From assembly GCA_012735335.1 (NCBI GenBank), contig JAAYHO010000091.1:1-17698 (forward strand): a DNA stretch of 17,698 nt. The letters run 5' to 3'. A program made the position numbers and the translations under genes. The notes beneath the pieces were generated by a model that was not told where the DNA came from, ran no database searches, and saw nothing but the letters and a program-made list of their open reading frames with translations. This document shows, piece after piece, positions 1 to 9,465 of this stretch. The DNA is from Gammaproteobacteria bacterium (GTDB lineage Bacteria > Pseudomonadota > Gammaproteobacteria > Pseudomonadales > Pseudomonadaceae). Each line of letters opens with the position of its first letter. Position 1 is the first letter of the stretch.

Positions 1-1276
1 GGGCGGTGAGGCTTTCGCCGCGTGCCAGCACCGAGGCCACCTTGCCCAGCTCGGAGGCCCCTTCAGGTGAACAGTAGATCACCGAGGAGCGCTTCTGGAA
101 GTCATAGACCCCCAGCGGCGAGGAGAAACGGGCGGTGCCGGAGGTGGGCAGTACGTGGTTCGGCCCGGCGCAGTAGTCGCCCAGTGCTTCCGGGGTGTGA
201 CGGCCCATGAAGATGGCTCCGGCGTGGCGGATCTGCGGCAGCAGAGCTTCCGGGTCTGCCACCGACAGCTCCAGGTGCTCCGGGGCGATGCGGTTGGCCA
301 CTTCGCAGGCCTGCTCAAGACTGTCGACCTTGATCAGCGCACCACGATTCTCGATCGAGATGCGTACCATGTCGGCGCGCTCCAGGGTACCCAGCAGCTG
401 GTTCAGGCTGGCTTCCACCGCGTCCAGATAGGCTGCATCCGGGCACAGCAGGATGGATTGGGCGTCTTCGTCGTGCTCGGCCTGGGAGAACAGGTCCATG
501 GCGATCCAGTCTGGGTCGGTCTGACCGTCACACACCACCAGGATCTCCGAGGGGCCGGCGATCATGTCGATGCCGACCTGACCGAATACCGCGCGCTTGG
601 CGGTGGCCACATAGATGTTGCCGGGGCCGACGATCTTGTCCACCCCGGGGATGCTCTCGGTGCCGTAGGCCAGTGCGGCCACAGCCTGGGCACCGCCGAT
701 GGTGAAGACCCGATCGACACCGGCCAGACAGGCGGCGGCCAGCACCAGTTCGTTGATCTCGCCACGCGGGGTGGGCACCACCATGACCACTTCCGGTACC
801 CCGGCAACCTTGGCCGGGATGGCGTTCATCAGTACCGAGGAGGGATAGGAGGCCTTGCCGCCGGGCACATACAGGCCGACCCGATCCAGCGGGGTAACCT
901 TCTGCCCCAGCACGGTGCCGTCGGCCTCGGTATAGCGCCAGGACTCCTGACGCTGGTGTTCGTGGTAACTGCGCACCCGCTCGGCGGCCACTTCCAGGGC
1001 CTGACGCTGCTCCGGGGTGATGCGTGCCAGCGCCTGCTCCAGGCGGGCCCGATCCAGGGTCAGGGCAGCCATGTCGGCCACCTCCAGCCCATCAAAACGG
1101 GCGGTGTATTCCACTACGGCGGCGTCACCGCGCTGGCGCACGGCGGCGATGATCTCTTCCACCCGCTGGTTGACCGCCTTGTCGGACACACCTTCCCACG
1201 CCAGCAGCCCATCCAGATGATGGTTGAAATCAGCCTGGTTGATGTCCAGACGGGTGATTTTCAACGGCGTGCTCAT
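1..1276 (-). CDS. hisD: Histidinol dehydrogenase HisD (partial, 3' end outside window)
   Basis: HisD carries out the last two steps of histidine synthesis in the cytoplasm, oxidising L-histidinol to L-histidine with two NAD+ and a zinc ion. The reading frame starts at an ATG at 1276 ([10 protein letters not shown]), preceded by a GAGAGGAA ribosome site, and stays open for 425 codons to the window edge. Family hallmarks are visible: [35 protein letters not shown], and APEHLEL with the catalytic Glu-His pair at about residues 333-334. Family members are about 430-440 residues, so only roughly 10-15 C-terminal residues should be missing. It is the last visible gene of the mlaF-to-hisD series and follows hisG by 36 bases. 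Identification is by sequence motifs and synteny; the frame shows no break. Confidence 0.97.
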   Translation of the reverse strand, partial: MSTPLKITRLDINQADFNHHLDGLLAWEGVSDKAVNQRVEEIIAAVRQRGDAAVVEYTARFDGLEVADMAALTLDRARLEQALARITPEQRQALEVAAERVRSYHEHQRQESWRYTEADGTVLGQKVTPLDRVGLYVPGGKASYPSSVLMNAIPAKVAGVPEVVMVVPTPRGEINELVLAAACLAGVDRVFTIGGAQAVAALAYGTESIPGVDKIVGPGNIYVATAKRAVFGQVGIDMIAGPSEILVVCDGQTDPDWIAMDLFSQAEHDEDAQSILLCPDAAYLDAVEASLNQLLGTLERADMVRISIENRGALIKVDSLEQACEVANRIAPEHLELSVADPEALLPQIRHAGAIFMGRHTPEALGDYCAGPNHVLPTSGTARFSSPLGVYDFQKRSSVIYCSPEGASELGKVASVLARGESLTA

Positions 1277-1312
1277 GGTGCGTTCCTCTCAGGTTTGATC
1301 AGGTTGATGCGA

Positions 1313-1954
1313 TCAGTTCGCGCTGCGCTCGACAGCAGCTGCCAACTGGTCAATCAGCGATTGAATACGGGTGTGCTTCATCTTCATCGACGCCTTGTTG
1401 ACGATCAGCCGCGAGCTGATATGGGCGATCAGCTCCTGCGGTTCCAGCCCGTTAGCCTTCAGCGTGTTGCCGGTGTCGACCACGTCGATGATCTTGTCCG
1501 CCAGCCCGACCAGCGGGGCCAGCTCCATGGAGCCGTACAGCTTGATGACCTCCACCTGGCGGCCCTGGGCGGCGTAGTAGCGGCGGGCGACGTTGACGAA
1601 CTTGGTCGCCACCCGCAGACGGCCCTTGGGCTCGGGGGTGTTCACCGGACCGGCGGTCATCAGCTTGCAGTTGGCGATCTTCAGGTCCAGTGGTTCGTAC
1701 AGGCCCTGGCTGCCGTACTCCATCAGCACGTCCTTGCCGGCCACGCCCAGATCGGCGGCGCCCTGCTCCACGTAGGTGGGCACGTCGGTGGCACGGACGA
1801 TCAGCAGGCGCACGTTGGGGTCGGTGGTACCGAAGATCAGCTTGCGGCTCTTGTCCAGATCCTCGACCGGCTCGATCCCGGCCAGCTTCAGCAGCGGCAG
1901 GGTGTCATCCAGAATACGGCCCTTGGACAGGGCGATGGTCAGACTCTTGCTCAT
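1313..1954 (-). CDS. hisG: ATP phosphoribosyltransferase, short-form catalytic subunit HisG
   Basis: HisG catalyses the first step of histidine synthesis, joining ATP and PRPP to form phosphoribosyl-ATP. The product is 213 residues, the short form, which lacks the C-terminal regulatory domain. Short-form enzymes need the HisZ regulatory subunit, which is not in this window. The PRPP-binding loop is visible near residues 157-168 ([12 protein letters not shown]), and the N-terminus [11 protein letters not shown] is typical. The ATG at 1954 is chosen because [13 protein letters not shown] begins the family homology. An upstream in-frame start at 2026 would add 24 unrelated residues read from inside murA. 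The start lies 10 bases after the murA stop with a GAGAAA-type ribosome site, so co-transcription with murA is expected. hisD follows. Confidence 0.96.
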   Translation of the reverse strand: MSKSLTIALSKGRILDDTLPLLKLAGIEPVEDLDKSRKLIFGTTDPNVRLLIVRATDVPTYVEQGAADLGVAGKDVLMEYGSQGLYEPLDLKIANCKLMTAGPVNTPEPKGRLRVATKFVNVARRYYAAQGRQVEVIKLYGSMELAPLVGLADKIIDVVDTGNTLKANGLEPQELIAHISSRLIVNKASMKMKHTRIQSLIDQLAAAVERSAN

Positions 1955-1964
1955 GTGTTTTCTC

Positions 1965-3481
<1,517 letters not shown>

Positions 3482-3495
<14 letters not shown>

Positions 3496-3826
3496 CGGGT
3501 GTCTCCTTGGTGCTGAGGGGCTCAGCAGAAAGTGTGTCCAGCCATTCATTCAGGCCGCATACCCCGGCCATGCTCAGCAGTCCGGCTGGCAGTCCAGTGG
3601 TCTGCAAGCTTACCTTGTGCTCAGCGGCACTGCGCGCGGCGGACAACAGCAGCGACAGGCCTACACTGTTACTGCGGCTGACCGCGGACAGGTCCAGCGT
3701 CAGGCTCTGGCCGGCACTGGCGGCAATCGCTGCGGCCAGCTCATCGCGCAGTTCGACCGCGCTGACAAAATCCAGCTCGCCCTGCAAACGCAGGTGCTGC
3801 CCGTCACGCTGCACGGATGCCTTCAC
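3482..3826 (-). CDS. mlaB: STAS-domain protein MlaB of the Mla phospholipid transporter
   Basis: MlaB is the small cytoplasmic STAS protein that binds the ATPase MlaF and stabilises the MlaFEDB complex in the inner membrane. The product is 114 residues and one STAS fold covers nearly all of it: LRLQGELDF near residues 12-20, SLTLDLSAVSRSNSVGLSLL near 41-60. The start is GTG at 3826, overlapping the mlaC TGA stop by 4 bases, which implies translational coupling. The stop overlaps the ibaG start by 14 bases. At the helix start where E. coli MlaB has an Asp-Thr-Ala-Gly type sequence, this protein reads Ser-Asn-Ser-Val-Gly at 52-56, so the hydroxyl residue is kept as Ser54 but the acidic residue is lost. 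The C-terminal tail of about 15 residues past the fold looks unstructured. Confidence 0.92.
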
Positions 3827-4470
3827 TCGTCAGCCTCTTTTTCAACAATCTCACGGGACTCGGCAACCACGCTGCCCCAGTTATCGATGACCGCATCCAG
3901 ATTGTTGCGCTGGGCCTGCATGGCCTGGGCAAACTGGTCGCGGAACAGCAGACCGATATTGATGCCTTCAACAATCACGTTGCGCACCTTCCACTGGCCG
4001 TCGACATTGGCCATGGTGTAGGTCACCGGGTAGACGGTACCGTTGTTGGCGCGTACTTCCATGTTGACGCTGGCACGCTCCTCGGTCTGCTGGGCGCCAC
4101 GGGCCGGGGGCAATACGGTGATATTGCCGCTGTCGAACTCCAGCAGGGCATTGCCGTAGAACTCGACCATGCTGCGTTTGAAGGTCTCGATGAAGCGCTC
4201 CATCTGCTCCGGGCTGGCGCTGCGGCTGTAACGTACGGTCATCACGCTGCGGGCGATACCCTGGAAGTCCACTACCGGCTCCATGATCTCGTTCAGGCCG
4301 TTATAGAAGGCGTCGGCGTCCTGGCTGTACAGCTCGCGATTGGCGTTCAGGGTCTCCATGACCCGCACCGAGGTGTCCTCGACGACCTGATGGGGGGTCT
4401 GCGCGGCAGCCTGGGCCAGCAGGGGGGCACTGATCAACAGGGCCAGCGCCCAGCTCATGAATTTACGCAT
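3823..4470 (-). CDS. mlaC: Periplasmic phospholipid-binding protein MlaC
   Basis: MlaC carries a phospholipid across the periplasm between the outer-membrane MlaA complex and the inner-membrane MlaFEDB complex. The 215-residue product begins with a clear signal peptide (MRKF, a hydrophobic stretch ALALLISAPLLAQAAA, likely cleavage near residue 22-24). The mature part has the family pattern of a long helical N-terminal half (ANRELYSQDADAFYNGLNEIMEPVVDF) and a strand-rich C-terminal half ending in GQWKVRNVIVEGINIGLLFRDQF, the signature region of the family. A good AGGAGAA ribosome site precedes the ATG at 4470. It starts 12 bases after the mlaD stop and its TGA overlaps the mlaB GTG. mlaA, the outer-membrane partner, is not in the window. 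Confidence 0.96.
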   Translation of the reverse strand: MRKFMSWALALLISAPLLAQAAAQTPHQVVEDTSVRVMETLNANRELYSQDADAFYNGLNEIMEPVVDFQGIARSVMTVRYSRSASPEQMERFIETFKRSMVEFYGNALLEFDSGNITVLPPARGAQQTEERASVNMEVRANNGTVYPVTYTMANVDGQWKVRNVIVEGINIGLLFRDQFAQAMQAQRNNLDAVIDNWGSVVAESREIVEKEADE

Positions 4471-4482
4471 AGTGTTCTCCTG

Positions 4483-4947
4483 TTAGTCGTCTTTGCTGAC
4501 GGTATTGAGCAGAAAGCGACCGATCAACTCTTCCAGCACCAGTGCCGACTGGGTGTCATGGATCTCGTCCCCATCGGCCAGCACCAGGTCATCGCCGCCC
4601 ACGGAAATACCCACGTACTTCTCGCCGAGCAGGCCGGAGGTGACAATCGACGCGGTGCTGTCGGCGGGCAGCGTATCCACATCGGCGTTGATGGCCATTT
4701 CCACCAGACCGGTATAACGGTTCTTGTCAAAGGTGATGCGCTTGACCTGGCCGATGGTCACACCGGCCATGGTGACCTTGGAGCGCGAAGTCAGCCCGGA
4801 TACGTTGTCGAAGTGGGCATAGACGGTATAGCTGTCACCGTTGCTGCTCAGGGTCAGGCCGCTGACGCGCAGTGCCAGTATCAGCAGGGCGAGCAATCCA
4901 GCCAGGATAAACAGGCCAACGGTCAGTTCCAGTTTACGGGTGCGCAT
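4483..4947 (-). CDS. mlaD: MCE-domain protein MlaD of the Mla transporter
   Basis: MlaD is the membrane-anchored MCE protein that forms a hexameric ring on the periplasmic side of MlaE and hands phospholipid to or from MlaC. The 154-residue protein shows a single N-terminal membrane helix (about residues 7-27, LELTVGLFILAGLLALLIL) and one MCE domain at about 39-116, with YTVYAHFDNVSGL, VTMAGVTIGQV and the pore-region TSGLLGEKYVGIS. A C-terminal helix follows, VLEELIGRFLLN, expected to form part of the hydrophobic pore. The ATG at 4947 is preceded by AAGGAAA, about 18 bases after the mlaE stop. Length and domain order match the family; nothing is missing. Confidence 0.97.
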   Translation of the reverse strand: MRTRKLELTVGLFILAGLLALLILALRVSGLTLSSNGDSYTVYAHFDNVSGLTSRSKVTMAGVTIGQVKRITFDKNRYTGLVEMAINADVDTLPADSTASIVTSGLLGEKYVGISVGGDDLVLADGDEIHDTQSALVLEELIGRFLLNTVSKDD

Positions 4948-4965
4948 GGTTATTTCCTTGGCAGA

Positions 4966-5748
4966 TCAAAACATCAACGCGGTAAGAATGAAGTCCAGGC
5001 CGAGTACGGCCAGGGAGGCATAGACAACAGTGCGGGTGGTGGCCCGGCTGATGCCTTCGGAGGTCGGCTCGCAGTCGTAGCCCTGGAATACCGCAATCCA
5101 GGTGACTACCACGGCGAACACCACAGCCTTGATCAGGCCATTGAGTACATCAGCACCGAACTGCACCGAATTCTGCATATTGGCCCAGTAGGAGCCGGAG
5201 TAGACGCCCAGCCAGTCCACCGCGACCATGGCCCCACCCCAGATACCGACCACGCAGAAGATCAACGCCAGCAGCGGCATGGCAATGAAGCCCGCCCACA
5301 GGCGCGGGGCAATGATGTACTTGAGCGGATCGACGCCGATCATCTCCAGGCTGGACAGCTGCTCGGTGGCCTTCATCAGGCCGATCTCGGCGGTCAGCGC
5401 CGACCCGGCACGCCCGGCAAACAGCAGCCCGGTGACCACCGGACCCAGTTCACGCAGCAGGGTCAGGGCAACCATCTGGCCGACCGCCTGCTCGGAGCCG
5501 TAATCCTTGAGGATGTTGTAACCCTGCAACGCCAGCACCATGCCGATGAAGATGCCGGAGACGATGATGATCGCCAGTGACAGCACACCCAGTGCATACA
5601 GCTGTTTGACCAGCAGGGAGAAACCGTTGCCGTAGCGCGAACGCCCGGTCAGCGACTGAAACAGGAAGATGCCGGCACGACCGAGGCCGGCGACCACATC
5701 CAGTCCGGTACGGCCCAGCGAGGCCACCCGATCCACAACACTACTCAT
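4966..5748 (-). CDS. mlaE: Mla transporter inner-membrane permease MlaE
   Basis: MlaE is the inner-membrane permease subunit that pairs with MlaF and sits beneath the MlaD ring. At 260 residues it has normal length and several hydrophobic segments, among them [39 protein letters not shown] and [14 protein letters not shown]. Family signatures include GMVLALQGY, the coupling-helix region [22 protein letters not shown], and [20 protein letters not shown] just after it. The ATG at 5748 overlaps the mlaF TGA stop as ATGA, so translation is expected to be coupled to the ATPase gene. The protein ends with a final hydrophobic helix, [18 protein letters not shown]. Confidence 0.97.
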   Translation of the reverse strand: MSSVVDRVASLGRTGLDVVAGLGRAGIFLFQSLTGRSRYGNGFSLLVKQLYALGVLSLAIIIVSGIFIGMVLALQGYNILKDYGSEQAVGQMVALTLLRELGPVVTGLLFAGRAGSALTAEIGLMKATEQLSSLEMIGVDPLKYIIAPRLWAGFIAMPLLALIFCVVGIWGGAMVAVDWLGVYSGSYWANMQNSVQFGADVLNGLIKAVVFAVVVTWIAVFQGYDCEPTSEGISRATTRTVVYASLAVLGLDFILTALMF

Positions 5749-6563
5749 CGTGTGCGTTCCTTCTGCAGCAGATCGTCCACATAGTCACCCGCCGGGAAGT
5801 GGAACGGCACCGGGCCATCCGGCTCGCCCTGCATGAACTGGCGGATGCGCGGGTTATCCGAGCGCATCAGCTCATCCGGTGCGCCGTGCCCGAGCACCTG
5901 GCCGTCACCCACCACATACAGGTAGTCGGCGATGCTGGCGGTTTCCGCCAGATCATGGGAGACCACGATACTGGTCAGACCCAGGGCGTCATTCAGCAGC
6001 CGGATCAGCCGCACCAGCACCCCCATGGAGATCGGGTCCTGGCCGACGAAAGGCTCGTCATACATCATCAGTTCCGGGTCCAGGGCAATCGCCCGGGCCA
6101 GCGCCACCCGGCGCTTCATGCCACCGGACAGCTCGTCGGGCATCAGTTTGATCGCACCGCGCAGACCCACTGCCTGCAACTTGAGCAGCACTATGTCGCG
6201 GATCATGTCTTCGGGCAGCTGGGTATGCACCCGCAGCGGGAAGGCCACGTTCTCGAACACGTTCAGGTCGGTAAACAGCGCGCCACTCTGGAACAGCATG
6301 CCCATGTGCTGGCGGGTGTCGAACAGCTCTTCGCGACCCAGCCGGGGAATATCCTGGCCATTGACCAGAATCTTCCCGCTGTCGGGACGCAGCTGGGCAC
6401 CGATCAGGCGCAGCAGCGTGGTCTTGCCACAGCCGGACGGGCCCATGATGCCGGTAATCTTGCCCCGGGGGATGCGGATGTCTACATTATTGAAGATCTT
6501 CCGTGCGCCCCGGCTGAAGGTTACTTGCTGTAAATCGACGATGAAATCCGCTGTTTCAAGCAT
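5745..6563 (-). CDS. mlaF: Mla transporter ATP-binding protein MlaF
   Basis: MlaF is the cytoplasmic ATPase driving the Mla phospholipid transporter, which keeps phospholipid out of the outer leaflet of the outer membrane. The 272-residue protein has Walker [10 protein letters not shown] at 41-49, a Q-loop Gln near 92 (LFQSGALF), the signature LSGGM at 145-149, Walker B LMMYDE at 165-170 and H-loop His203 (VSHD). The C-terminal tail after about residue 240 ([21 protein letters not shown]) is characteristic of MlaF, where it contacts the neighbouring MlaF and MlaB. The ATG at 6563 has only a weak upstream AAGG, 11 bases away. It is the first gene of the nine-gene minus-strand series and faces kdsD across a 311-base gap. 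Confidence 0.97.
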   Translation of the reverse strand: MLETADFIVDLQQVTFSRGARKIFNNVDIRIPRGKITGIMGPSGCGKTTLLRLIGAQLRPDSGKILVNGQDIPRLGREELFDTRQHMGMLFQSGALFTDLNVFENVAFPLRVHTQLPEDMIRDIVLLKLQAVGLRGAIKLMPDELSGGMKRRVALARAIALDPELMMYDEPFVGQDPISMGVLVRLIRLLNDALGLTSIVVSHDLAETASIADYLYVVGDGQVLGHGAPDELMRSDNPRIRQFMQGEPDGPVPFHFPAGDYVDDLLQKERTR

Positions 6564-6619
6564 GGTTCTGGGCAGCCTTACCTGTTGACCGGCATGACGA
6601 CGGGAAAAGTGAACGCGCT

Positions 6620-6628
6620 AATATATCA
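6620..6628 (-). promoter_or_regulatory. Candidate extended -10 promoter for the mlaF-to-hisD series
   Basis: Read on the minus strand, this is TGATATATT: a TATATT hexamer (6625-6620) preceded by TG one base upstream, the extended -10 arrangement. It lies about 57 bases before the mlaF ATG. No good -35 is present at 16-18 bases, which extended -10 promoters can tolerate. It is also the most AT-rich spot in the gap. Assignment is by consensus only. Confidence 0.45.
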
Positions 6629-6645
6629 GTTCTCCCGGACAGGTT

Positions 6646-6769
6646 CGAGCGTCCGCTCGCCCATCGTACTTCGGCTCAGCCCTGCTCATCGAGCTGGTGC
6701 TCGACGTTCCCAGGGCTGGGAGCCCGGTGTTGCGGTGGACGCCTGTGAGGGACGAGCACCAGCTCGTCC
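6646..6769. repeat. REP-like cluster of palindromes between mlaF and kdsD
   Basis: Four perfect small hairpins lie in about 125 bases. They are CGAGC-GTCC-GCTCG (6646-6659), TCGAGC-TGGT-GCTCGA (6689-6704), TCCCA-GGGC-TGGGA (6708-6721), and GGACGAGC-ACCA-GCTCGTCC (6750-6769). The second and fourth are reverse complements of each other over 14 bases (CGAGCTGGTGCTCG against CGAGCACCAGCTCG), so they also form a larger inverted repeat around a 49-base centre. This resembles REP doublets (REPINs) of Pseudomonas, which are scattered by RAYT transposases; membership of a known family could not be tested. The rest of the 311-base gap (6564-6874) holds only candidate promoters and leaders. Short reading frames across the cluster are rich in Arg, Ser and Trp, match no family I know, and are taken as non-coding. 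Confidence 0.6.
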
Positions 6770-6835
6770 GCAGCGCTCGTGCTCGCCCCGGTAAACTCCC
6801 CGCACACCAGTGATGAGTTGCGCCGCACATGGCGC

Positions 6836-6841
6836 TATACT
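6836..6841 (+). promoter_or_regulatory. Candidate -10 element for kdsD
   Basis: TATACT matches the sigma-70 -10 consensus at 5 of 6 positions and sits 33 bases before the kdsD ATG, giving a leader of about 27 bases. The -35 region, around 6812-6819 (GATGAGTT), is poor. It lies on the kdsD side of the palindrome cluster, opposite the mlaF promoter candidate. Weak evidence, consensus match only. Confidence 0.4.
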
Positions 6842-6874
6842 TGCCCGCTTGACCGCTACAGAACCCGGAACCCG

Positions 6875-7846
6875 ATGCCAGAATTCGATTACACCGCTTC
6901 CGCCCGGCGTACCATTGCCCTTGAGCGGGATGCCGTTGACAGCCTGCTGACGCGTCTCGAAGGTCATTTCGATACCGCCTGCGCCACCCTCATCCAGTGC
7001 CCCGGTCGCATTGTCGTGACCGGCATGGGCAAGTCCGGACATATCGGTCGCAAGATTGCTGCCACCCTGGCCAGTACCGGCTCCCCGGCGTTCTTTGTGC
7101 ACCCGGGCGAGGCCAGCCATGGCGATATGGGCATGATCACCGCTCAGGATGTGGTGATTGCCCTGTCCAACTCGGGCAATACCGCCGAAGTGGTGACCCT
7201 GCTGCCACTGATCAAGCGCCTGGGCATTCCGCTGATCAGCATCACCGGCAACCCGGAGTCGACCCTGGCCAAGGCCGCCGTAGCCAACCTGAATACCGGT
7301 GTCGAACAGGAAGCCTGCCCGCTGAACCTGGCCCCCACCTCCAGTACCACCACGGCGCTGGTGATGGGTGATGCGCTGGCCATTGCCCTGCTCGAAGCCC
7401 GGGGCTTCAGTGCCGAGGATTTCGCCTTTTCCCACCCCGGCGGCAGCCTGGGTCGGCGCTTGCTGTTGCTGGTGGATGACATCATGCACAGCGGCGCGCA
7501 GATGCCGCTGGTATCACCGGAAACCTCGCTGCGTGACGCCCTGCTGGAAATGACCCGCAAGGGCCTGGGCCTGACCGGGGTTACCGGCAGTGACGGCCGT
7601 CTGGCCGGCATCTTCACCGACGGTGACCTGCGGCGCACCCTGGATCAGGATATCGATATCCGCAACGCACGTATCGAGCAGGTCATGACCCCGGGGTGCA
7701 AGACCGCACGCCAGGGTGTGCTGGCCGCCGAAGCGCTGAAGATCATGGAAGACAGCAAGATCAGCGGGCTGTTCGTGGTGGATGGACAGGGCAAGCCGGT
7801 CGGCGCCCTCAACATGCATGATCTGTTACGTGCGGGGGTGGTATGA
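6875..7846 (+). CDS. kdsD: D-arabinose 5-phosphate isomerase KdsD
   Basis: KdsD interconverts D-ribulose 5-phosphate and D-arabinose 5-phosphate in the cytoplasm, the entry point to Kdo for lipopolysaccharide. The 323-residue protein has an N-terminal SIS domain (about 30-180) and two C-terminal CBS motifs (about 208-323). The SIS motifs GMGKSGHIGRK, SNSGNTAEV, EACPLNLAPTSSTT and FSHPGGSLGRR are all present. The residues reported as important in E. coli KdsD (Lys59, Glu111, Glu152, His193) line up as Lys53, Glu105, Glu146 and His187, each shifted by six. The ATG at 6875 (MPEFDYTASARR) is preferred over an in-frame start at 6779, which would add 32 residues of intergenic sequence. Its stop overlaps the kdsC start by 4 bases (ATGA). 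Confidence 0.96.
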   Translation: MPEFDYTASARRTIALERDAVDSLLTRLEGHFDTACATLIQCPGRIVVTGMGKSGHIGRKIAATLASTGSPAFFVHPGEASHGDMGMITAQDVVIALSNSGNTAEVVTLLPLIKRLGIPLISITGNPESTLAKAAVANLNTGVEQEACPLNLAPTSSTTTALVMGDALAIALLEARGFSAEDFAFSHPGGSLGRRLLLLVDDIMHSGAQMPLVSPETSLRDALLEMTRKGLGLTGVTGSDGRLAGIFTDGDLRRTLDQDIDIRNARIEQVMTPGCKTARQGVLAAEALKIMEDSKISGLFVVDGQGKPVGALNMHDLLRAGVV

Positions 7847-8376
7847 ACACCGATCTGGATACACTGCTGGAACGCGCCCGCGACATTCGCCTGGCAATCT
7901 TCGATGTGGACGGCGTACTGACCGACGGACGGCTGTACTTCATGCCCGACGGTACCGAATTCAAATCCTTCAATACCCTGGATGGTCATGGCATCAAGAT
8001 GCTGATCGCCTCGGGGGTGGAGACCGCCATCATCAGCGGTCGCAGCTCGCCGCTGGTGGAGCGCCGCGCCGCCAACCTGGGCATCCAGCACCTGATCCAG
8101 GGTCGTGAGGACAAGCTCACCGCCCTGGCCGAGCTGCGCGAGAAGGTGCCGGTGGCGCTGGGGCAGATCGCCTTTCTCGGCGACGACCTGCCGGACCTGC
8201 CGGTCATGCGCCGGGTCGGCCTGGGCATGGCGGTGGCCACCGCAGACGGCTTTGTCCGTCAGCACGCCCATGGTGTTACCCGCAACCCGGGTGGTGCCGG
8301 TGCCGCCCGGGAGTTCTGCGAGCTGATCATGCAGGCCCAAGGCACCCTGTACGCCGCCCAGGCAGAATACCTGTGA
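7843..8376 (+). CDS. kdsC: 3-deoxy-D-manno-octulosonate 8-phosphate phosphatase KdsC
   Basis: KdsC dephosphorylates Kdo 8-phosphate to Kdo before activation by KdsB. The 177-residue protein is a capless HAD phosphatase that works as a tetramer. HAD motif I is FDVDGVLTDG with the nucleophile Asp21 and general acid Asp23. Motif II is around IISGRSS (63-69), a conserved Lys lies near 91, and motif IV is GDDLPD (113-118). The C-terminal tail, expected to reach the active site of a neighbouring subunit, includes VTRNPGGAGAAREFCE, the pattern seen across the family. The ATG overlaps the kdsD stop by 4 bases and the TGA overlaps the lptC GTG by 3 bases, so this is the middle of a coupled series. Confidence 0.96.
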   Translation: MNTDLDTLLERARDIRLAIFDVDGVLTDGRLYFMPDGTEFKSFNTLDGHGIKMLIASGVETAIISGRSSPLVERRAANLGIQHLIQGREDKLTALAELREKVPVALGQIAFLGDDLPDLPVMRRVGLGMAVATADGFVRQHAHGVTRNPGGAGAAREFCELIMQAQGTLYAAQAEYL

Positions 8377-8942
8377 AGATCCCGCGCTATCTGGTCACCG
8401 GTACCCTGGTGGTGGTGCTGGTAGCGCTGGCCCTGTCGGTGGGTTACTGGAATATCCGCCCGGAACGCTTTGCCCCGCAGACGGTACAACCCTCGCTGCA
8501 ACCGGACTTCTTCATGGACAATCCGCGCATCCGCCAGCTCAACGAACAGGGCCAGCCACTGTATGATCTGAGCAGCGATCGGGCGGCCCACCAGGCGGAC
8601 CGCGACGTGACCGAACTGGACGAGCCCAGATTGCGCTTCTACCGTGAAGGTGACTCGGCGCCCTGGGATATGCGCGCCCGCTACGGCGAGGTGCGGGACA
8701 AGGGCGAGCAGGTCGAGCTGAGCCAGAACGTGATCATCGAGCAGCAGCTCGACGGACAGGCAACCCGCCGCCTGGCGACCCCGGAGCTGAGCGTGTTCCC
8801 CCGGCGCGACTATGCCGAAACCGATCAGGCGGTAAGAATCGAAGCTGCTGGGGTGACCACCGCCAGCGGCATGAAGGCTTATTTCAACGACGGCCGCGTC
8901 GAGCTGCTGTCCAACGTACGAGGCGAACATGAGGCGCGTTAG
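8373..8942 (+). CDS. lptC: Lipopolysaccharide export protein LptC
   Basis: LptC is a bitopic inner-membrane protein that receives lipopolysaccharide from LptB2FG and passes it to the periplasmic bridge protein LptA. The 189-residue product has one N-terminal membrane helix (about residues 7-25, LVTGTLVVVLVALALSVGY) and then a periplasmic beta-jellyroll. Typical family segments are DFFMDNPRIRQLNEQGQPLYDLSSDRA and the repeated strand pattern up to [23 protein letters not shown]. The start is GTG at 8373, sharing bases with the kdsC TGA; no later start fits the membrane anchor. Its last 14 bases overlap lptA. Sequence conservation in LptC is low, so identification leans on topology, length and position. 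Confidence 0.94.
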   Translation: MKIPRYLVTGTLVVVLVALALSVGYWNIRPERFAPQTVQPSLQPDFFMDNPRIRQLNEQGQPLYDLSSDRAAHQADRDVTELDEPRLRFYREGDSAPWDMRARYGEVRDKGEQVELSQNVIIEQQLDGQATRRLATPELSVFPRRDYAETDQAVRIEAAGVTTASGMKAYFNDGRVELLSNVRGEHEAR

Positions 8943-9465
8943 AATTCTCTGCCTGGCTGCACTGGCCTGTATCGCAACCCCGCTGGCCGCACAGTCGGAT
9001 GACGCCAGCCAGCCGATCCGCATCCAGGCCAACAGCGCCACACTGGATGACCGCAAGAATACCGCCGTGTATACCGGCAACGTCATCATCACCCAGGGCA
9101 GCATGCGCCTGACCGGCAGCCGGGTGACCCTGACCCTGGATAGCGCCGGTGAGGTGCAGAAGCTGGTGTCCAATGGCTCCCCGGCCACCTTCCGCCAGAT
9201 CCCCGCGGGCGGCAAGCAGGTGGACGCCCGGGCGCTGACCATCGAATACCACGCCGATACCGAGCGGGTGATCCTGATTCAGGACGCCTTCCTCGAGCAG
9301 GCGGGCAACACCTTCCAGGGTCAGCGGGTGAACTACGACATCCCGCGCCAGGTGGTGGATGCCGGGCGTGCTACCGCCGAGGACGGCGAGTCCGCCGAAC
9401 GTATCGAGATCGTTATCCAGCCCCGTAAACGTACCGAGCCGGCCACCAATGACGACGAAACTTGA
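8929..9465 (+). CDS. lptA: Lipopolysaccharide transport periplasmic protein LptA
   Basis: LptA oligomerises into the periplasmic bridge that carries lipopolysaccharide from LptC to LptD at the outer membrane. The 178-residue product has a signal peptide ([21 protein letters not shown], likely cleavage after residue 21) and one OstA-type beta-jellyroll. Typical elements are [39 protein letters not shown], and [26 protein letters not shown], then [13 protein letters not shown]. The charged tail ([18 protein letters not shown]) is probably disordered. The ATG at 8929 lies within lptC (14-base overlap) and the stop lies within lptB (17-base overlap). LptD, LptE and LptFG are outside the window, as is usual. 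Confidence 0.96.
   Translation: MRRVRILCLAALACIATPLAAQSDDASQPIRIQANSATLDDRKNTAVYTGNVIITQGSMRLTGSRVTLTLDSAGEVQKLVSNGSPATFRQIPAGGKQVDARALTIEYHADTERVILIQDAFLEQAGNTFQGQRVNYDIPRQVVDAGRATAEDGESAERIEIVIQPRKRTEPATNDDET

Noticed and set aside
3817..5580. 587-codon plus-strand open frame opposite mlaC, mlaD and mlaE
   Set aside because: It spans three confidently identified genes in antisense and shows no domain or plausible start context.
6686..7489. 267-codon minus-strand open frame over the palindrome cluster and kdsD
   Set aside because: Most of it is antisense to kdsD and the remainder is repeat sequence; no family resemblance.
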